Shown piece after piece: positions 17,345-26,216 of a stretch of 64,000 bases of DNA (the stretch's first letter is position 1; every line of letters starts with the position of its first letter). Made by a program: the position numbers and the translations under genes. The notes below the pieces were generated by a model. The model saw only the letters and a program-made list of their open reading frames with translations. It made no database searches and was not told where the DNA came from. Source of the stretch: Cytophagales bacterium UBA2561 (lineage in GTDB: Bacteria > Bacteroidota > Bacteroidia > Cytophagales > Thermoflexibacteraceae); NCBI GenBank assembly GCA_002340355.1, contig DDLX01000018.1, forward strand, positions 186,001-250,000, in the 5' to 3' direction.

Positions 17345-18085
17345 ATGTTAAAAGCATATTTTTTATTACTACTCGGAATCTTATCACAGACTGTTTTTGC
17401 TCAACAAGAGCTTCGCTTTTTTATTGGTATAGGTACGACAGGTACTTCCCGAGTCTGGTATAATGATAAGGAATTTAGCAAATCAGAAGCACAAAAACTC
17501 CGTGACTTAGAAGTTGTTACTCCCAGTTATCACTTTCATATAGGATATACATTTTTAAAAACTTCAGATGTATCTTTTCAATTAGGGGCTGAATACCGAA
17601 GAACTCGGTTTGGGTCAAAAATCTATCGACTTCCAAACGATGTACATAATACCACGCCACAATACGGGAAGAAGAAAGAAACCATTGTTCAGAAACAAAT
17701 GGCATTGTTTCTGGAAACTACTTTACACCAAATCAAACCTTTATGGGCATCTTCCTTATTTTTCAAATTGGGAATCATCCGTAATTGGAAAAATTATCAT
17801 ATTAGTAGAAATACCTATGATGAGATGAACCAAAAAGGATTTACAGGAACTAAAACCTCTCCCAGATTTGTGCCACGTCACCGTACAGATATTCATCTTA
17901 CCGCAGGGTTAAATTACCAAATATTTGAAGTTCGTAATAATCCAATTTATTTACAACCTAGTATATCTATATTTGCTAGTGCTTACCAGACGCATTGGGG
18001 CTATCTTTATTTTGGGAAAGACTTTGCTGGACACCTATGGGAATTTGGAATAACGGCACGTTACGCATTTGGAAAGTGGAAATAA
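17345..18085 (+). CDS. Putative outer-membrane beta-barrel protein
   Basis: 246 residues. The signal peptide MLKAYFLLLLGILSQTVFAQ ends in the usual Ala-Gln. The mature chain has about eight amphipathic strands (FIGIGTTGTSRV, YHFHIGYTFL, FQLGAEYRRT and so on) and ends in a strand GITARYAFGKWK. The size and strand number fit a small 8- to 10-strand barrel. I choose the ATG at 17345, which starts the signal; an in-frame ATG at 17228 would overlap the upstream gene and add 39 unlikely residues. Likely partner of the preceding lipoprotein. Confidence 0.65.
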   Translation: MLKAYFLLLLGILSQTVFAQQELRFFIGIGTTGTSRVWYNDKEFSKSEAQKLRDLEVVTPSYHFHIGYTFLKTSDVSFQLGAEYRRTRFGSKIYRLPNDVHNTTPQYGKKKETIVQKQMALFLETTLHQIKPLWASSLFFKLGIIRNWKNYHISRNTYDEMNQKGFTGTKTSPRFVPRHRTDIHLTAGLNYQIFEVRNNPIYLQPSISIFASAYQTHWGYLYFGKDFAGHLWEFGITARYAFGKWK

Positions 18086-18200
18086 TTATAATTTATATTT
18101 ATCAAGAAATTGTCGACTGTGAAGATGCAGCATTTTGTCCAGTAGTATAAAAGCATCTATAAAAAGTATGTGATTATTTCTATTTTCTACACAAAAAAAT

Positions 18201-18220
18201 TGCCCGCAAAAGTACGGGCA
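18201..18220 (-). terminator. tyrS terminator
   Basis: Stem TGCCCG / CGGGCA with an 8-nt loop; on the minus strand it is followed by AATTTTTTTG just after the tyrS stop. Confidence 0.8.
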
Positions 18221-18244
18221 GTAGTTTTTTAAGAGATTATAAAA

Positions 18245-19540
18245 TTACAATATTTTCAATAAATAATACTTTTTCTTGCCATTTTGAGCGAGTAAATATT
18301 TCTTATGTAAAAGTTTAAAGTCCTGAATTTGGTGTTTTTCTGTCACCTTTTCTTTGTTAATCCGAACACCTCCGCCTTTGATTTGTCGTCTAGCTTCACT
18401 CTTCGATTTGAAAATCAGATTTTTGGTCAAGCTGGTCAATAACTCCAAAATATCCGAAGTTTCTTCGAAGTTGGCTTGCGTAATTTCGGTTTGTGGAACA
18501 TCTTTCAGCACAGAAAGTAAAGTTCGTTCGTCCAGCTCCTCAAGGGTTTGTGTAGTGGCTTTTCCAAACAAAATCTGTGAGGCTTTGATAGCTTTAGCTA
18601 AGGCTTCTTGCCCATGAACAGTTCGAGTAACTTCCTCAGCCAGAATTCGTTTTAGGGCATTAGGATTATTGGCAAATTCGGTTTCGTAACCTTCAATGGT
18701 ATCCTTATTTAATACGGTGAAGACCCGTAATAATCTTCCAATTTCCGTATCTTCAACATTCAACCAGAACTGATAAAATTCATAAGGCGTAGTCATTTCG
18801 GCATCCAACCAAACGTTTCCGCTTTCTGATTTGCCAAATTTTTTACCATCCGCTTTTGTAACCAATGGACAAGTCAAGGCATAGGCTTTTTCATCACTTC
18901 CCGAATCTTGATTTTTTCGGCGAATTAATTCTGTACCTGTTGTGATATTTCCCCACTGGTCAGAACCACCCATTTGCACTTTTACATTTCTGCTTTTGTG
19001 CAAATGATAAAAATCGTAGCCTTGTAATAATTGATACGAAAATTCAGTAAATGAAATACCTGTTTCAAGGCGATTTTTAACCGAATCTTTTGCCATCATA
19101 TAATTGACAGTCAAAAATTTACCTGCTTCTCGCAAAAATTGTAAAAAGCCGATTTCTTTGAACCAATCATAATTATTGACCAATTCGGCAGCGTTTTCAC
19201 CACAATCAAAATCCAAAAATTGGGCTAATTGCTTACGAATCCCCTCTTGATTTTTGCGAAGCGTATCTTCATCTAAAAAGCTCCGTTCAGCAGACTTTCC
19301 AGAAGGATCACCCACCATGCCAGTTGCTCCACCCACCAAGGCAAAAGGTTTATGCCCAGCCCGTTGTGCCTGAACTAGTAACATGATAGTGGCTAAATTT
19401 CCGATATGTAGAGACGAAGCTGTAGGGTCAAATCCGACATATACGCCCGTCATTTCTTTTGTAAATTGCGTTTCCGTTTCGGGGGTCATATCGTGTAACA
19501 TTCCCCGCCAACGCAACTCTTCGACCAGATTTATTTCCAT
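18245..19540 (-). CDS. tyrS: Tyrosine-tRNA ligase
   Basis: Class I aminoacyl-tRNA synthetase that charges tRNA-Tyr. The ATP-binding HIGH motif appears as HIGN at residue 45 (PTASSLHIGNLATI), and the second signature (KMSKS class) as KFGKS in KADGKKFGKSES. An S4-like RNA-binding domain ends the protein (RQIKGGGVRINKEKV). The 431 residues are normal for the bacterial TyrS of the short, HIGN-type group. It is monocistronic with a clear terminator and lies between two lipoprotein/barrel gene pairs. Confidence 0.97.
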   Translation of the reverse strand: MEINLVEELRWRGMLHDMTPETETQFTKEMTGVYVGFDPTASSLHIGNLATIMLLVQAQRAGHKPFALVGGATGMVGDPSGKSAERSFLDEDTLRKNQEGIRKQLAQFLDFDCGENAAELVNNYDWFKEIGFLQFLREAGKFLTVNYMMAKDSVKNRLETGISFTEFSYQLLQGYDFYHLHKSRNVKVQMGGSDQWGNITTGTELIRRKNQDSGSDEKAYALTCPLVTKADGKKFGKSESGNVWLDAEMTTPYEFYQFWLNVEDTEIGRLLRVFTVLNKDTIEGYETEFANNPNALKRILAEEVTRTVHGQEALAKAIKASQILFGKATTQTLEELDERTLLSVLKDVPQTEITQANFEETSDILELLTSLTKNLIFKSKSEARRQIKGGGVRINKEKVTEKHQIQDFKLLHKKYLLAQNGKKKYYLLKIL

Positions 19541-19775
19541 ACCGACAAAGGTAAAAAAAGTATGGGAAATGAAATTATTCGTAAGCTATGAAGCCTAAAA
19601 ATTTTGCTTACATCATCTCTTTAGTCAATCACTAAATAATTCATGTTTTATTGTAAAATAATATGTTTTTTTTTGAATTAAATTTGTTTAGATAGAAAAA
19701 TATTATATAATTGTATTGTGATTGTACAACACACTTTAAAATATTTATTTTTCACCTATTAAATCTATTTTTGCT

Positions 19776-20702
19776 ATGGAAAGGAAACAAATTTCACTTT
19801 TCGTATTATTTTTCCTATTATTTACAGGATGTAAAGACTCAGTAGATGAGGTTTTAGAGAATCCTTCATCATCTACTTTTAATCAGACAATTAATGAAAC
19901 AGTTTTAACAGAATCGGTGCAAACAGTCCAAGTTTTGATGGACATGCAGCCTTTAGATTTTAAAAGTTTGATGACATCTTCTCCAGATGAATTTATGTTA
20001 CAGTTGGACTCTGTCATGCCTGATAGTTTGGGCATTCAGAAGGAAATCTTAGAAGAAGTTCAACAAATAGAATTTCAGGAAAGATTACCTGATGAAACGC
20101 TAGTAGAATACTTTGAAAAAGCAGGAATATCAGAAGCTATAGCTGAGAAATTTGCATCACTTGAAGATGATATATCTTCTTTTGAGGATTTGGAGGAAGA
20201 ATTTGTTACACCTGACGGATTTCTTGATGTCGAAAAACTCTCTGATTCAGTGAAAGATAAATTCACTAAAATTAAAGAGGCTATTTTAGTAGACCACTTA
20301 TTGAATAACAATGAAAAACTAGCAGTTTTAATATCCTTAGAAATGATGATTGGGATGAGCGATGATATTGTTATGATGGCTGTAAATCTTCATGCTATTG
20401 ATGAAACAACATCGCCTGTTGCTAGAACAGAAGGACTGTTTAAGAGAATCGCAAATGGCTTTAAGAAAGTCATAAATTCATATGTCAACGTAGCATCAAT
20501 GATAATAAGTCATTCAGTTGTTGGTGGCGTGACGAATGCTATAGTTGGCGGTCAAATTGGTGGGTCAGCAGCAGGTGTAACTGGGTTTACAACAGGTGCG
20601 TTAGCTGGAGCCGCCCTTGGTTATGGATATGGAGTAATTGTAGCATTAGATAGAATAATAGATAATGATTGTGGTGCTTTGGGTAATTGTTTTGGTGGCT
20701 AG
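19776..20702 (+). CDS. Lipoprotein with a C-terminal glycine-zipper membrane segment
   Basis: 308 residues with a lipobox FTGC (Cys about 20). Residues 25-210 are acidic and mostly helical. From about residue 245 to 285 there is a Gly/Ala-rich hydrophobic stretch, with repeats such as GGVTNAIVGGQIGG and GALAGAALGYGYG, that fits a glycine-zipper helical hairpin. The protein ends in CGALGNCFGG with two Cys. Glycine zippers occur in pore-forming and membrane-inserting proteins, but I do not recognise this family. A terminator follows at 20723, and the next gene encodes a likely outer-membrane protein. Confidence 0.65.
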   Translation: MERKQISLFVLFFLLFTGCKDSVDEVLENPSSSTFNQTINETVLTESVQTVQVLMDMQPLDFKSLMTSSPDEFMLQLDSVMPDSLGIQKEILEEVQQIEFQERLPDETLVEYFEKAGISEAIAEKFASLEDDISSFEDLEEEFVTPDGFLDVEKLSDSVKDKFTKIKEAILVDHLLNNNEKLAVLISLEMMIGMSDDIVMMAVNLHAIDETTSPVARTEGLFKRIANGFKKVINSYVNVASMIISHSVVGGVTNAIVGGQIGGSAAGVTGFTTGALAGAALGYGYGVIVALDRIIDNDCGALGNCFGG

Positions 20703-20722
20703 TTTATCTCTTTTTTTTGATT

Positions 20723-20753
20723 ACTCTCCAGATATCTAAGGTATTTGGAGAGT
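20723..20753 (+). terminator. Hairpin between the lipoprotein gene and the barrel gene
   Basis: Stem ACTCTCCA / TGGAGAGT directly after the stop at 20702. The T run lies before rather than after the stem, so it may act only as a partial terminator or mRNA stabiliser. Confidence 0.45.
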
Positions 20754-20778
20754 TTCACTTCATTGAATAGTATAAGTT

Positions 20779-21543
20779 ATGAAAAATAGTTTTATAGTTC
20801 TTATAATATTAATTTCTTCTTTAAGACCTATTGAAGCACAAGTAAATACAAGTATTAATCAGGTAGGGTTCTCTTATAATTTTGGAGTAGGAATTCATAA
20901 TTTTTCCGATTTTAGTCAAAATATTGAAAAATATGATTTCATTCCACTAGAAGACTATTGTGTATCAGGAAAAATTGAGTTACTTTTTGGTAATCCTTCC
21001 CTTATTTGGGCAGTAAGTGTAGGATTATTTGCAAATCTTTTAACCGAATTTGAGGATAGAAAATATGTGAATTTTTATGGATATCGTATAGGTGGACGGT
21101 TAATGCAGAATATTCTGAAAAAGAATACATTTCGTTCCCGAGTTTACTTAGGAGCAAATGCTTCATTTTTAAATTTATCGTTTATTGATGGTACTTCTAC
21201 ATACATTAGCCCGCAAAGCTTTAATCAATTTTTGAGTTCCAATGTGGTCAATCATATTCGATTGTCTAACCCTCGCACTGATATCATCATTGGATTTACA
21301 TTTGATTATGTTCCTGATTGGTTTATTTCCCAGAAACCGCATCGTCAAGAATTTATTAATATTGGATTGGATATAGGATATATGCATAGTTTATTCGAAA
21401 ATGATACCTGGATTATGCGTGGGGTTCGAACACCAAACAATGTATCTGATGTGCCAAAATTAAACACGAACCATTTTTATTTTCATTTGACATACCGTTT
21501 TATGTTTGATACCATATTTAATTCAAAAAAAAAGAAAACTTGA
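20779..21543 (+). CDS. Putative outer-membrane beta-barrel protein
   Basis: 254 residues with a signal peptide ending in LRPIEAQ. The mature part has alternating amphipathic strands (VGFSYNFGVGIHNF, WAVSVGLFANLL, YGYRIGGRLM, FINIGLDIGYMH, FYFHLTYRFMF), consistent with a small porin-like barrel. The Lys-rich end FNSKKKKT is outside the last strand. No family recognised and no clear similarity to the barrel at 17345. It follows the glycine-zipper lipoprotein by 76 bp and a hairpin. Confidence 0.65.
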   Translation: MKNSFIVLIILISSLRPIEAQVNTSINQVGFSYNFGVGIHNFSDFSQNIEKYDFIPLEDYCVSGKIELLFGNPSLIWAVSVGLFANLLTEFEDRKYVNFYGYRIGGRLMQNILKKNTFRSRVYLGANASFLNLSFIDGTSTYISPQSFNQFLSSNVVNHIRLSNPRTDIIIGFTFDYVPDWFISQKPHRQEFINIGLDIGYMHSLFENDTWIMRGVRTPNNVSDVPKLNTNHFYFHLTYRFMFDTIFNSKKKKT

Positions 21544-21648
21544 ATTAAAAATATAACTTATTAAACAAAAAATGAAATACAAAAAATATCCTACTAGATT
21601 TCTTTTGTATCCCATTTTTTTGCTCCATCTAATGCATTTGATATAGTT

Positions 21649-22197
21649 TTATTTCCGAGGTTTCCAAGGAATTTCTTCGGCATCCAATTCCAAGCTCATT
21701 TTTCGAGAAAGAACAAACAAATAATCCGAAAGTCGATTTAAATATTTGATAACCAAATCTTCCACTATTGTATTTTCTGCCAATCGAATCGAAAGGCGTT
21801 CAGCTCTTCGGCATACTGTTCGGGCAACATGACAAAAAGAAACCGATTGATGTCCACCTGCTAAGATAAAATTTCGCATTGGCGGGAGTTCCGTATTCAT
21901 TTGATCAATTTGATTTTCTAAATATTCGATATCAGATTCAAACAAATCGGGCAAAATACGTCCTTCTTTTTCGGGATCAGAAGCTAATGAACTCCCCATC
22001 GTAAACAAACGGTCTTGAATTTCGACCAAAACATCTTTTCGATTCTTATTAATAGCTTGGTCTCGCAATAATCCTATCCACGAGTTGAGTTCATCGACTG
22101 TGCCATAAGTTTCAATACGAATATTTGCCTTCGAAACCCGTGTTCCTTGAATTAACGAAGTCGTTCCTTTATCGCCTGTTTTGGTATATACTTTCAT
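21649..22197 (-). CDS. Cob(I)yrinic acid a,c-diamide/cobalamin adenosyltransferase, PduO type
   Basis: Transfers the adenosyl group of ATP to cob(I)alamin, giving coenzyme B12. The N-terminus MKVYTKTGDKGTTSLIQG is the ATP-binding signature of PduO-type enzymes, and the conserved ETYGTVDELNSWIG helix follows. The C-terminal RTVCRRAERLSIRL and YLNRLSDYLFVLSR helices contain the conserved Arg and Asp residues. The 182 residues are a full single domain. Downstream of a TPR lipoprotein by 30 bp, same strand. I see no cobalamin riboswitch, and no other B12 gene is nearby. Confidence 0.95.
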   Translation of the reverse strand: MKVYTKTGDKGTTSLIQGTRVSKANIRIETYGTVDELNSWIGLLRDQAINKNRKDVLVEIQDRLFTMGSSLASDPEKEGRILPDLFESDIEYLENQIDQMNTELPPMRNFILAGGHQSVSFCHVARTVCRRAERLSIRLAENTIVEDLVIKYLNRLSDYLFVLSRKMSLELDAEEIPWKPRK

Positions 22198-22227
22198 TGG
22201 TTCAATTTTGAGGTAAATTATTGAAAA

Positions 22228-22986
22228 TTAATAGATTATTTCTTGGGGATTTTGACAAACTTCTACCCACATCTTTTCAGATTCAGTATGTCCTAACTCC
22301 ATTGCTTTCTGAAGCAATTGACACGTTTCAGGCTGAGCATTTCCATTTTTTCCAATTTGGGCAGAAGCCAAGAAATAATAAGCATCCGCATTTTTGGGTG
22401 ATAATTCCGTCACTTTTTGAAGGTCTGCTTCTGCCAGTTTAAAATTTTTGAGAAACAAATAGGTTTTTCCTCGTCTATAAAATATGGTCGGATCAGCAGG
22501 ATTTAGCTCAATCGCTTTATCAAAATCTTGTAGCGCTTCTTCACGCCGATTAAGCAAGGCTAAAGTAGTCGCTCGATTACTGTACAAATCAGCAGTTTGA
22601 GGATTTTGTGGTGGATTTTTCTCAATGGCTTTTTGGAAATCAGAAAGGGCATCTTCAAATTTCTTTTCTTCAAAAAATACATTTCCACGATTATAAAAAT
22701 ACTTATATCTTGAGTCATCTAATTTGATCGCTTGATTAAAACTTTGAATAGCTTCCTTATGTTTTTTCAGTTGAAGATAAGCAACACCCTGTAGATTGTA
22801 AGCATCAGGATTATCAGGACTAATTTGGAGTAATTTATCAATACTACCCAATGCATAATCAGGATTATTAGAAGATAAATCTTTCTTGATAGCCTGAATA
22901 ATGGCTTCGACTGCTTTTGAATTATCTTGGCAACTGCTCATTATCCAAATAATTAACAAGACAAATATAAAAGGAGATGATTTCAT
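22228..22986 (-). CDS. TPR-repeat lipoprotein
   Basis: 252 residues with a lipobox IMSSC (Cys about 18), followed by six or so 34-residue tetratricopeptide repeats (for example DNPDAYNLQGVAYLQLKKH and YKYFYNRGNVFFEEKKFED). TPRs are scaffolds for protein contacts in the periplasm or at the outer membrane. I use the ATG at 22984-22986, where the signal starts, rather than the in-frame start eight codons upstream. It lies directly upstream of the cobalamin adenosyltransferase gene, probably in one transcript, although no functional link is evident. Confidence 0.8.
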   Translation of the reverse strand: MKSSPFIFVLLIIWIMSSCQDNSKAVEAIIQAIKKDLSSNNPDYALGSIDKLLQISPDNPDAYNLQGVAYLQLKKHKEAIQSFNQAIKLDDSRYKYFYNRGNVFFEEKKFEDALSDFQKAIEKNPPQNPQTADLYSNRATTLALLNRREEALQDFDKAIELNPADPTIFYRRGKTYLFLKNFKLAEADLQKVTELSPKNADAYYFLASAQIGKNGNAQPETCQLLQKAMELGHTESEKMWVEVCQNPQEIIY

Positions 22987-23128
22987 AATTTTGTTGTTTT
23001 GAGGAGTCAAAAGTAATAAAAATTCACTTGTGAGACTTCAAAATTTAATTTTTTATGTAAACTTATAAAATCTCACATTCCAGTATACAAATCATTGTAT
23101 AAAGATGGGAATAATAATAAGGAAGGAA

Positions 23129-23188
23129 AGCCTCTTAACTTTAAGTTAAAACAGAAAGTAAAACAGAGGATAATATATCTAAGAGGCT
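23129..23188. terminator. Hairpin with a long loop
   Basis: Stem AGCCTCTTA / TAAGAGGCT separated by about 42 nt, near the end of the SUKH gene. Terminator function is uncertain. Confidence 0.35.
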
Positions 23189-23200
23189 GGATATTTAATT

Positions 23201-23806
23201 TTAATGATTATCAAAGTCAGTACACCATTCTTGATAATAATCTCCTGCCCATTTTTTCATATTTGTAAAGTACCATTCAGCGGCTCGTGGTGCTAGGCAA
23301 AACCCATGTTCATCATCTATTATCACATCTTCTTCAAATCCATTTACAGCATGATGTAAGGCAGCACTGCACAATAAAAACTGTCCTATATTATCCGCAA
23401 TTACTTCACCACTATCCCAATTCCCAGCTCCATGTATCAATCTTTGTATTTCCATTTGGTTTGAATCCAAATCAATAACAACAGGATCTGCACCTTGGTC
23501 TGCAAGCATAAAAAGGTTATCAGCCCACCCGTTAATTGGCTTTTGTTGTCTCGAATTATAATTGTATCCCTCTTGTAATTTTTTTAAGTTATGAATTCCA
23601 TACAATCTCATCGGGTTTCCAACCGTATCAAAATAAAAGTCATTAGAAGGAGCAAAAATTTGAATATATTCTTCCAATTCATTGGGCAATTTTCTGTCAA
23701 ACTCTTGACTTATTCGCTCCACCTCTTGTTGATTATCTTTTATTTTGGATATAGGTTCTATATTCAAGAAAACAGAAATACGTGTTAGACTCTGTTTAAT
23801 ATTCAT
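23201..23806 (-). CDS. SMI1/KNR4 (SUKH) family protein
   Basis: 201 residues without signal peptide or membrane helix. The SUKH fold is visible from the early helix VERISQEFDRKLPNELEEY, the strands around FDTVGNPMRLYGIHNL and the core PVVIDLDSNQMEIQRLIH. In bacteria, SUKH proteins are mostly immunity proteins that neutralise toxins of polymorphic toxin systems; some also have housekeeping roles. No toxin gene is found next to it, so it looks like an orphan immunity gene. The upstream 470 bp hold no gene. Confidence 0.75.
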   Translation of the reverse strand: MNIKQSLTRISVFLNIEPISKIKDNQQEVERISQEFDRKLPNELEEYIQIFAPSNDFYFDTVGNPMRLYGIHNLKKLQEGYNYNSRQQKPINGWADNLFMLADQGADPVVIDLDSNQMEIQRLIHGAGNWDSGEVIADNIGQFLLCSAALHHAVNGFEEDVIIDDEHGFCLAPRAAEWYFTNMKKWAGDYYQEWCTDFDNH

Positions 23807-24278
23807 ACTATTTTATACTTGTTTTAGAGATTGTTTAAAAATTTTGACAAATAGTACTCAAAAGCACGTTGAAACACTGTTGCAGGCTTTGTGTACATGT
23901 ATATTATTCATGTTTAATTTCTTTGTCATCGGTTTCAAAACCATACCTGTATCGGATATTATTTATCCTAAAAATAATTTGAAAAATGAACGTTCATTCT
24001 CTATTTCTTAATTTGATTTTGGCAACCGTCTGGGGGGCTGAATATCCTTAAATGATCAAAAATTACCAAAACTAAACTCTTTTATTATGTTTTTAGATGT
24101 TCTCTCCCTTAATTACCTTATAAAAGAAACAATAACAGATAAATAATAGTTAAAAGAAGAAGGAAATTGCTTTGAAAATAGTCGAATATTTCAAACTTAA
24201 ATGCGCTGTCTTTCCTCAAAGAATTCGTATTTTAGGCAATTCATTGAACATAAAAACGCAAGACCAACCCCCCAATCT
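23807..24278. other. Intergenic region with a perfect 14-bp palindrome
   Basis: A gap of about 470 bp (counting up to the preferred spoVR start) without a credible gene. At 23985-23998 it has AATGAACGTTCATT, a perfect palindrome of the kind used by TetR-type repressors. The last part reads in an open frame from 24201 that I do not accept as the start of the SpoVR gene. Confidence 0.4.
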
Positions 24279-25898
24279 ATGGAAATTATCAGCCAACACG
24301 CCAAGAAAATCATGGAAGAGTGCAAGGAACGAGCCGAAGATATGGGCTTGCGTTTTGAAAGTGAAACCCTTGAGTATGTCGTTACGAATCGGGAATTTTT
24401 GGAGCTTTCTCCTAAAGTCATGATTCCTACTTTGTACGATTATTGGGTCAATGACGTGGAGGTACTGAAAGAAAATGCTAAATACAAACTCCAACCTTCA
24501 AATCCTTATGAAACTGTAATTAACTCACGCCCAGCAATTTCGTTCTATAATGATAATAATCCTGACTGGTTAAACATCATGATTTTTTACCATGTATTAG
24601 GACATATTGATTTTTTTCAAAATAATCGGCTTTTTGAGCATACGTGGAAAGATGATTTCGTAGGACAAGCTCTAGCAGACAAACGGCTAATTAATCAACT
24701 TCGAAGTCGACACGGTAGATGGGTGGATTATGCAATTGAATTTAGCCGAAATATGGATAATATTACAGGTTATTTCGATACGATTGCAAAAATTAATTAT
24801 GATGGGAGTAAAGACCCTGCTCCCAAAATAGAATATTACTTCAGCACTTTCTTACAAGATATTGAAAAAGTTTCTCAACACGATTTTTTTATGGAGATTG
24901 AGCGATATAATGCTCTAATTGAAGGGGTTGGAGAAAACGTAGGCGAGTCTGTCTTTTTTGGAGAAATTCGTAAAAAATATCCTGAATTTGAAGCCATGTT
25001 CGAGAAATATGTTAATAAACAAAAATCTCAGAATGAGGTAGTTGATTTAATGACATTTGTCCGAGATCATTCTCCATTTCTTCGCAAAGAAGAAAATAAA
25101 TGGATGAAAGAAATCATGACCATCATCCGAAATACAGGAATTTATTTTGAACCACAACGCCGTACCAAAATCATTAATGAGGGTTGGGCAAGTTACTGGC
25201 ATGATCGCCTTTTTCGAGCCGATGAGCGTATCAAAGGACATGAAATTGCGTATGCCAAAATTAATGCAATGGTTACTTCAATCAATCCTGTTGGGCTGAA
25301 TCCCTATGCTATTGGTTTACGGTTATTGGAGCATGTGATTGATTTGGCTAATAAAGGAAAACTAGAATATAATTTCCAAAAATTAATGGATATTGAAGGT
25401 CGTAAAAATTTTGACAATCAGTCGAATAAAGGAAATGAAGCTTTATTCGCTTTGCGTACTCATTTTTCTGATTTTACACTAATTAACACTTTTACCAGTC
25501 AAGATTTTGTCGATGAACATAACTTATTTGTAGTTGGAAAGCGAGTCAACCAAGAGCGAAAAACCTACGAGTATTATGTCAAAAGTCGAAAAGGAGAAGA
25601 CTATAAAAAGATGTTAATTGATTCTCTTTATCATCCGCCCGTGATTCGTCCAATTCCTGACAAAAGTTCAGACGAAAATTTATATTTAGAACATGAATTT
25701 GAAGGAAAACAACTCATTCAAGATTTTATTCCGAATACGATGCTAGGGATTTCATATATGTGGGGAGGACAAGTTCAACTCAAAACCACTGAAATCCATC
25801 GCCGAAATCCTGAAGCCAATGGTGAACCACCTGTTTTTGAGTATCGTCCTGTACTTTATACGATGAAAGGGAAACAAGTCAGTAAAAAGAATTTGTAA
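24279..25898 (+). CDS. SpoVR family protein
   Basis: 539-residue cytoplasmic protein of the SpoVR family. The family is linked to cortex formation in spore formers, but it is widespread in bacteria that do not sporulate, and its biochemistry is unknown. Recognised from YDYWVNDVEVLKENAKY, the IMIFYHVLGHIDFFQNN segment and the diagnostic INEGWASYWHDRLFRADE; the C-terminal third includes NPYAIGLRLLEH. I prefer the ATG at 24279 (MEIISQHAKK); an in-frame start at 24201 adds 26 residues that may also be real. The usual partners (a PrkA-type kinase and a DUF444 protein) are not adjacent. Confidence 0.88.
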   Translation: MEIISQHAKKIMEECKERAEDMGLRFESETLEYVVTNREFLELSPKVMIPTLYDYWVNDVEVLKENAKYKLQPSNPYETVINSRPAISFYNDNNPDWLNIMIFYHVLGHIDFFQNNRLFEHTWKDDFVGQALADKRLINQLRSRHGRWVDYAIEFSRNMDNITGYFDTIAKINYDGSKDPAPKIEYYFSTFLQDIEKVSQHDFFMEIERYNALIEGVGENVGESVFFGEIRKKYPEFEAMFEKYVNKQKSQNEVVDLMTFVRDHSPFLRKEENKWMKEIMTIIRNTGIYFEPQRRTKIINEGWASYWHDRLFRADERIKGHEIAYAKINAMVTSINPVGLNPYAIGLRLLEHVIDLANKGKLEYNFQKLMDIEGRKNFDNQSNKGNEALFALRTHFSDFTLINTFTSQDFVDEHNLFVVGKRVNQERKTYEYYVKSRKGEDYKKMLIDSLYHPPVIRPIPDKSSDENLYLEHEFEGKQLIQDFIPNTMLGISYMWGGQVQLKTTEIHRRNPEANGEPPVFEYRPVLYTMKGKQVSKKNL

Positions 25899-25924
25899 AA
25901 TAGTAATTTTTTTACGTTTAGCTC

Positions 25925-25954
25925 TTGCAATTTTCTCAAAAAGTATTACCTTTG
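25925..25954 (+). promoter_or_regulatory. Promoter of the tRNA-Asp genes
   Basis: TTG at 25925-25927, a 19-nt spacer, then TACCTTTG at 25947-25954: an exact match to the Bacteroidota housekeeping promoter (-33 TTG, -7 TAnnTTTG). Transcription should start near 25961, about 50 bp before the first tRNA. Confidence 0.8.
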
Positions 25955-26009
25955 CATCGCCTTTCAGGAAAAGTCCTGTATTAAAGCAACAAAAAGTAGT
26001 TATTATTTT

Positions 26010-26083
26010 GGTCTGGTAGTTCAGTTGGTTAGAATACATGCCTGTCACGCATGGGGTCGCGGGTTCGAGTCCCGTCCAGACCG
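26010..26083 (+). tRNA. tRNA-Asp (GTC), first copy
   Basis: 74 nt; acceptor GGTCTGG pairs with CCAGACC, T arm GGTTCGAGTCC intact, anticodon stem CATGC / GCATG with loop CTGTCAC gives anticodon GUC. The discriminator base is G and CCA is not encoded. Confidence 0.97.
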
Positions 26084-26133
26084 CTCCTAATAATAAATAG
26101 TACAAAAGTTTTCATAGTAATTAATTTTTACTT

Positions 26134-26207
26134 GGTCTGGTAGTTCAGTTGGTTAGAATACATGCCTGTCACGCATGGGGTCGCGGGTTCGAGTCCCGTC
26201 CAGACCG
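26134..26207 (+). tRNA. tRNA-Asp (GTC), second copy
   Basis: Identical in sequence to the copy at 26010-26083, 50 bp downstream. A strong terminator follows at 26217, so both copies are probably made from one precursor. Confidence 0.97.
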
Positions 26208-26216
26208 CAAAATATA

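Noticed and set aside
22198..22227. Cobalamin riboswitch near the adenosyltransferase gene
   Set aside because: The gaps around the gene are too short and lack the conserved B12 box; I see no such element in the upstream TPR gene region either.
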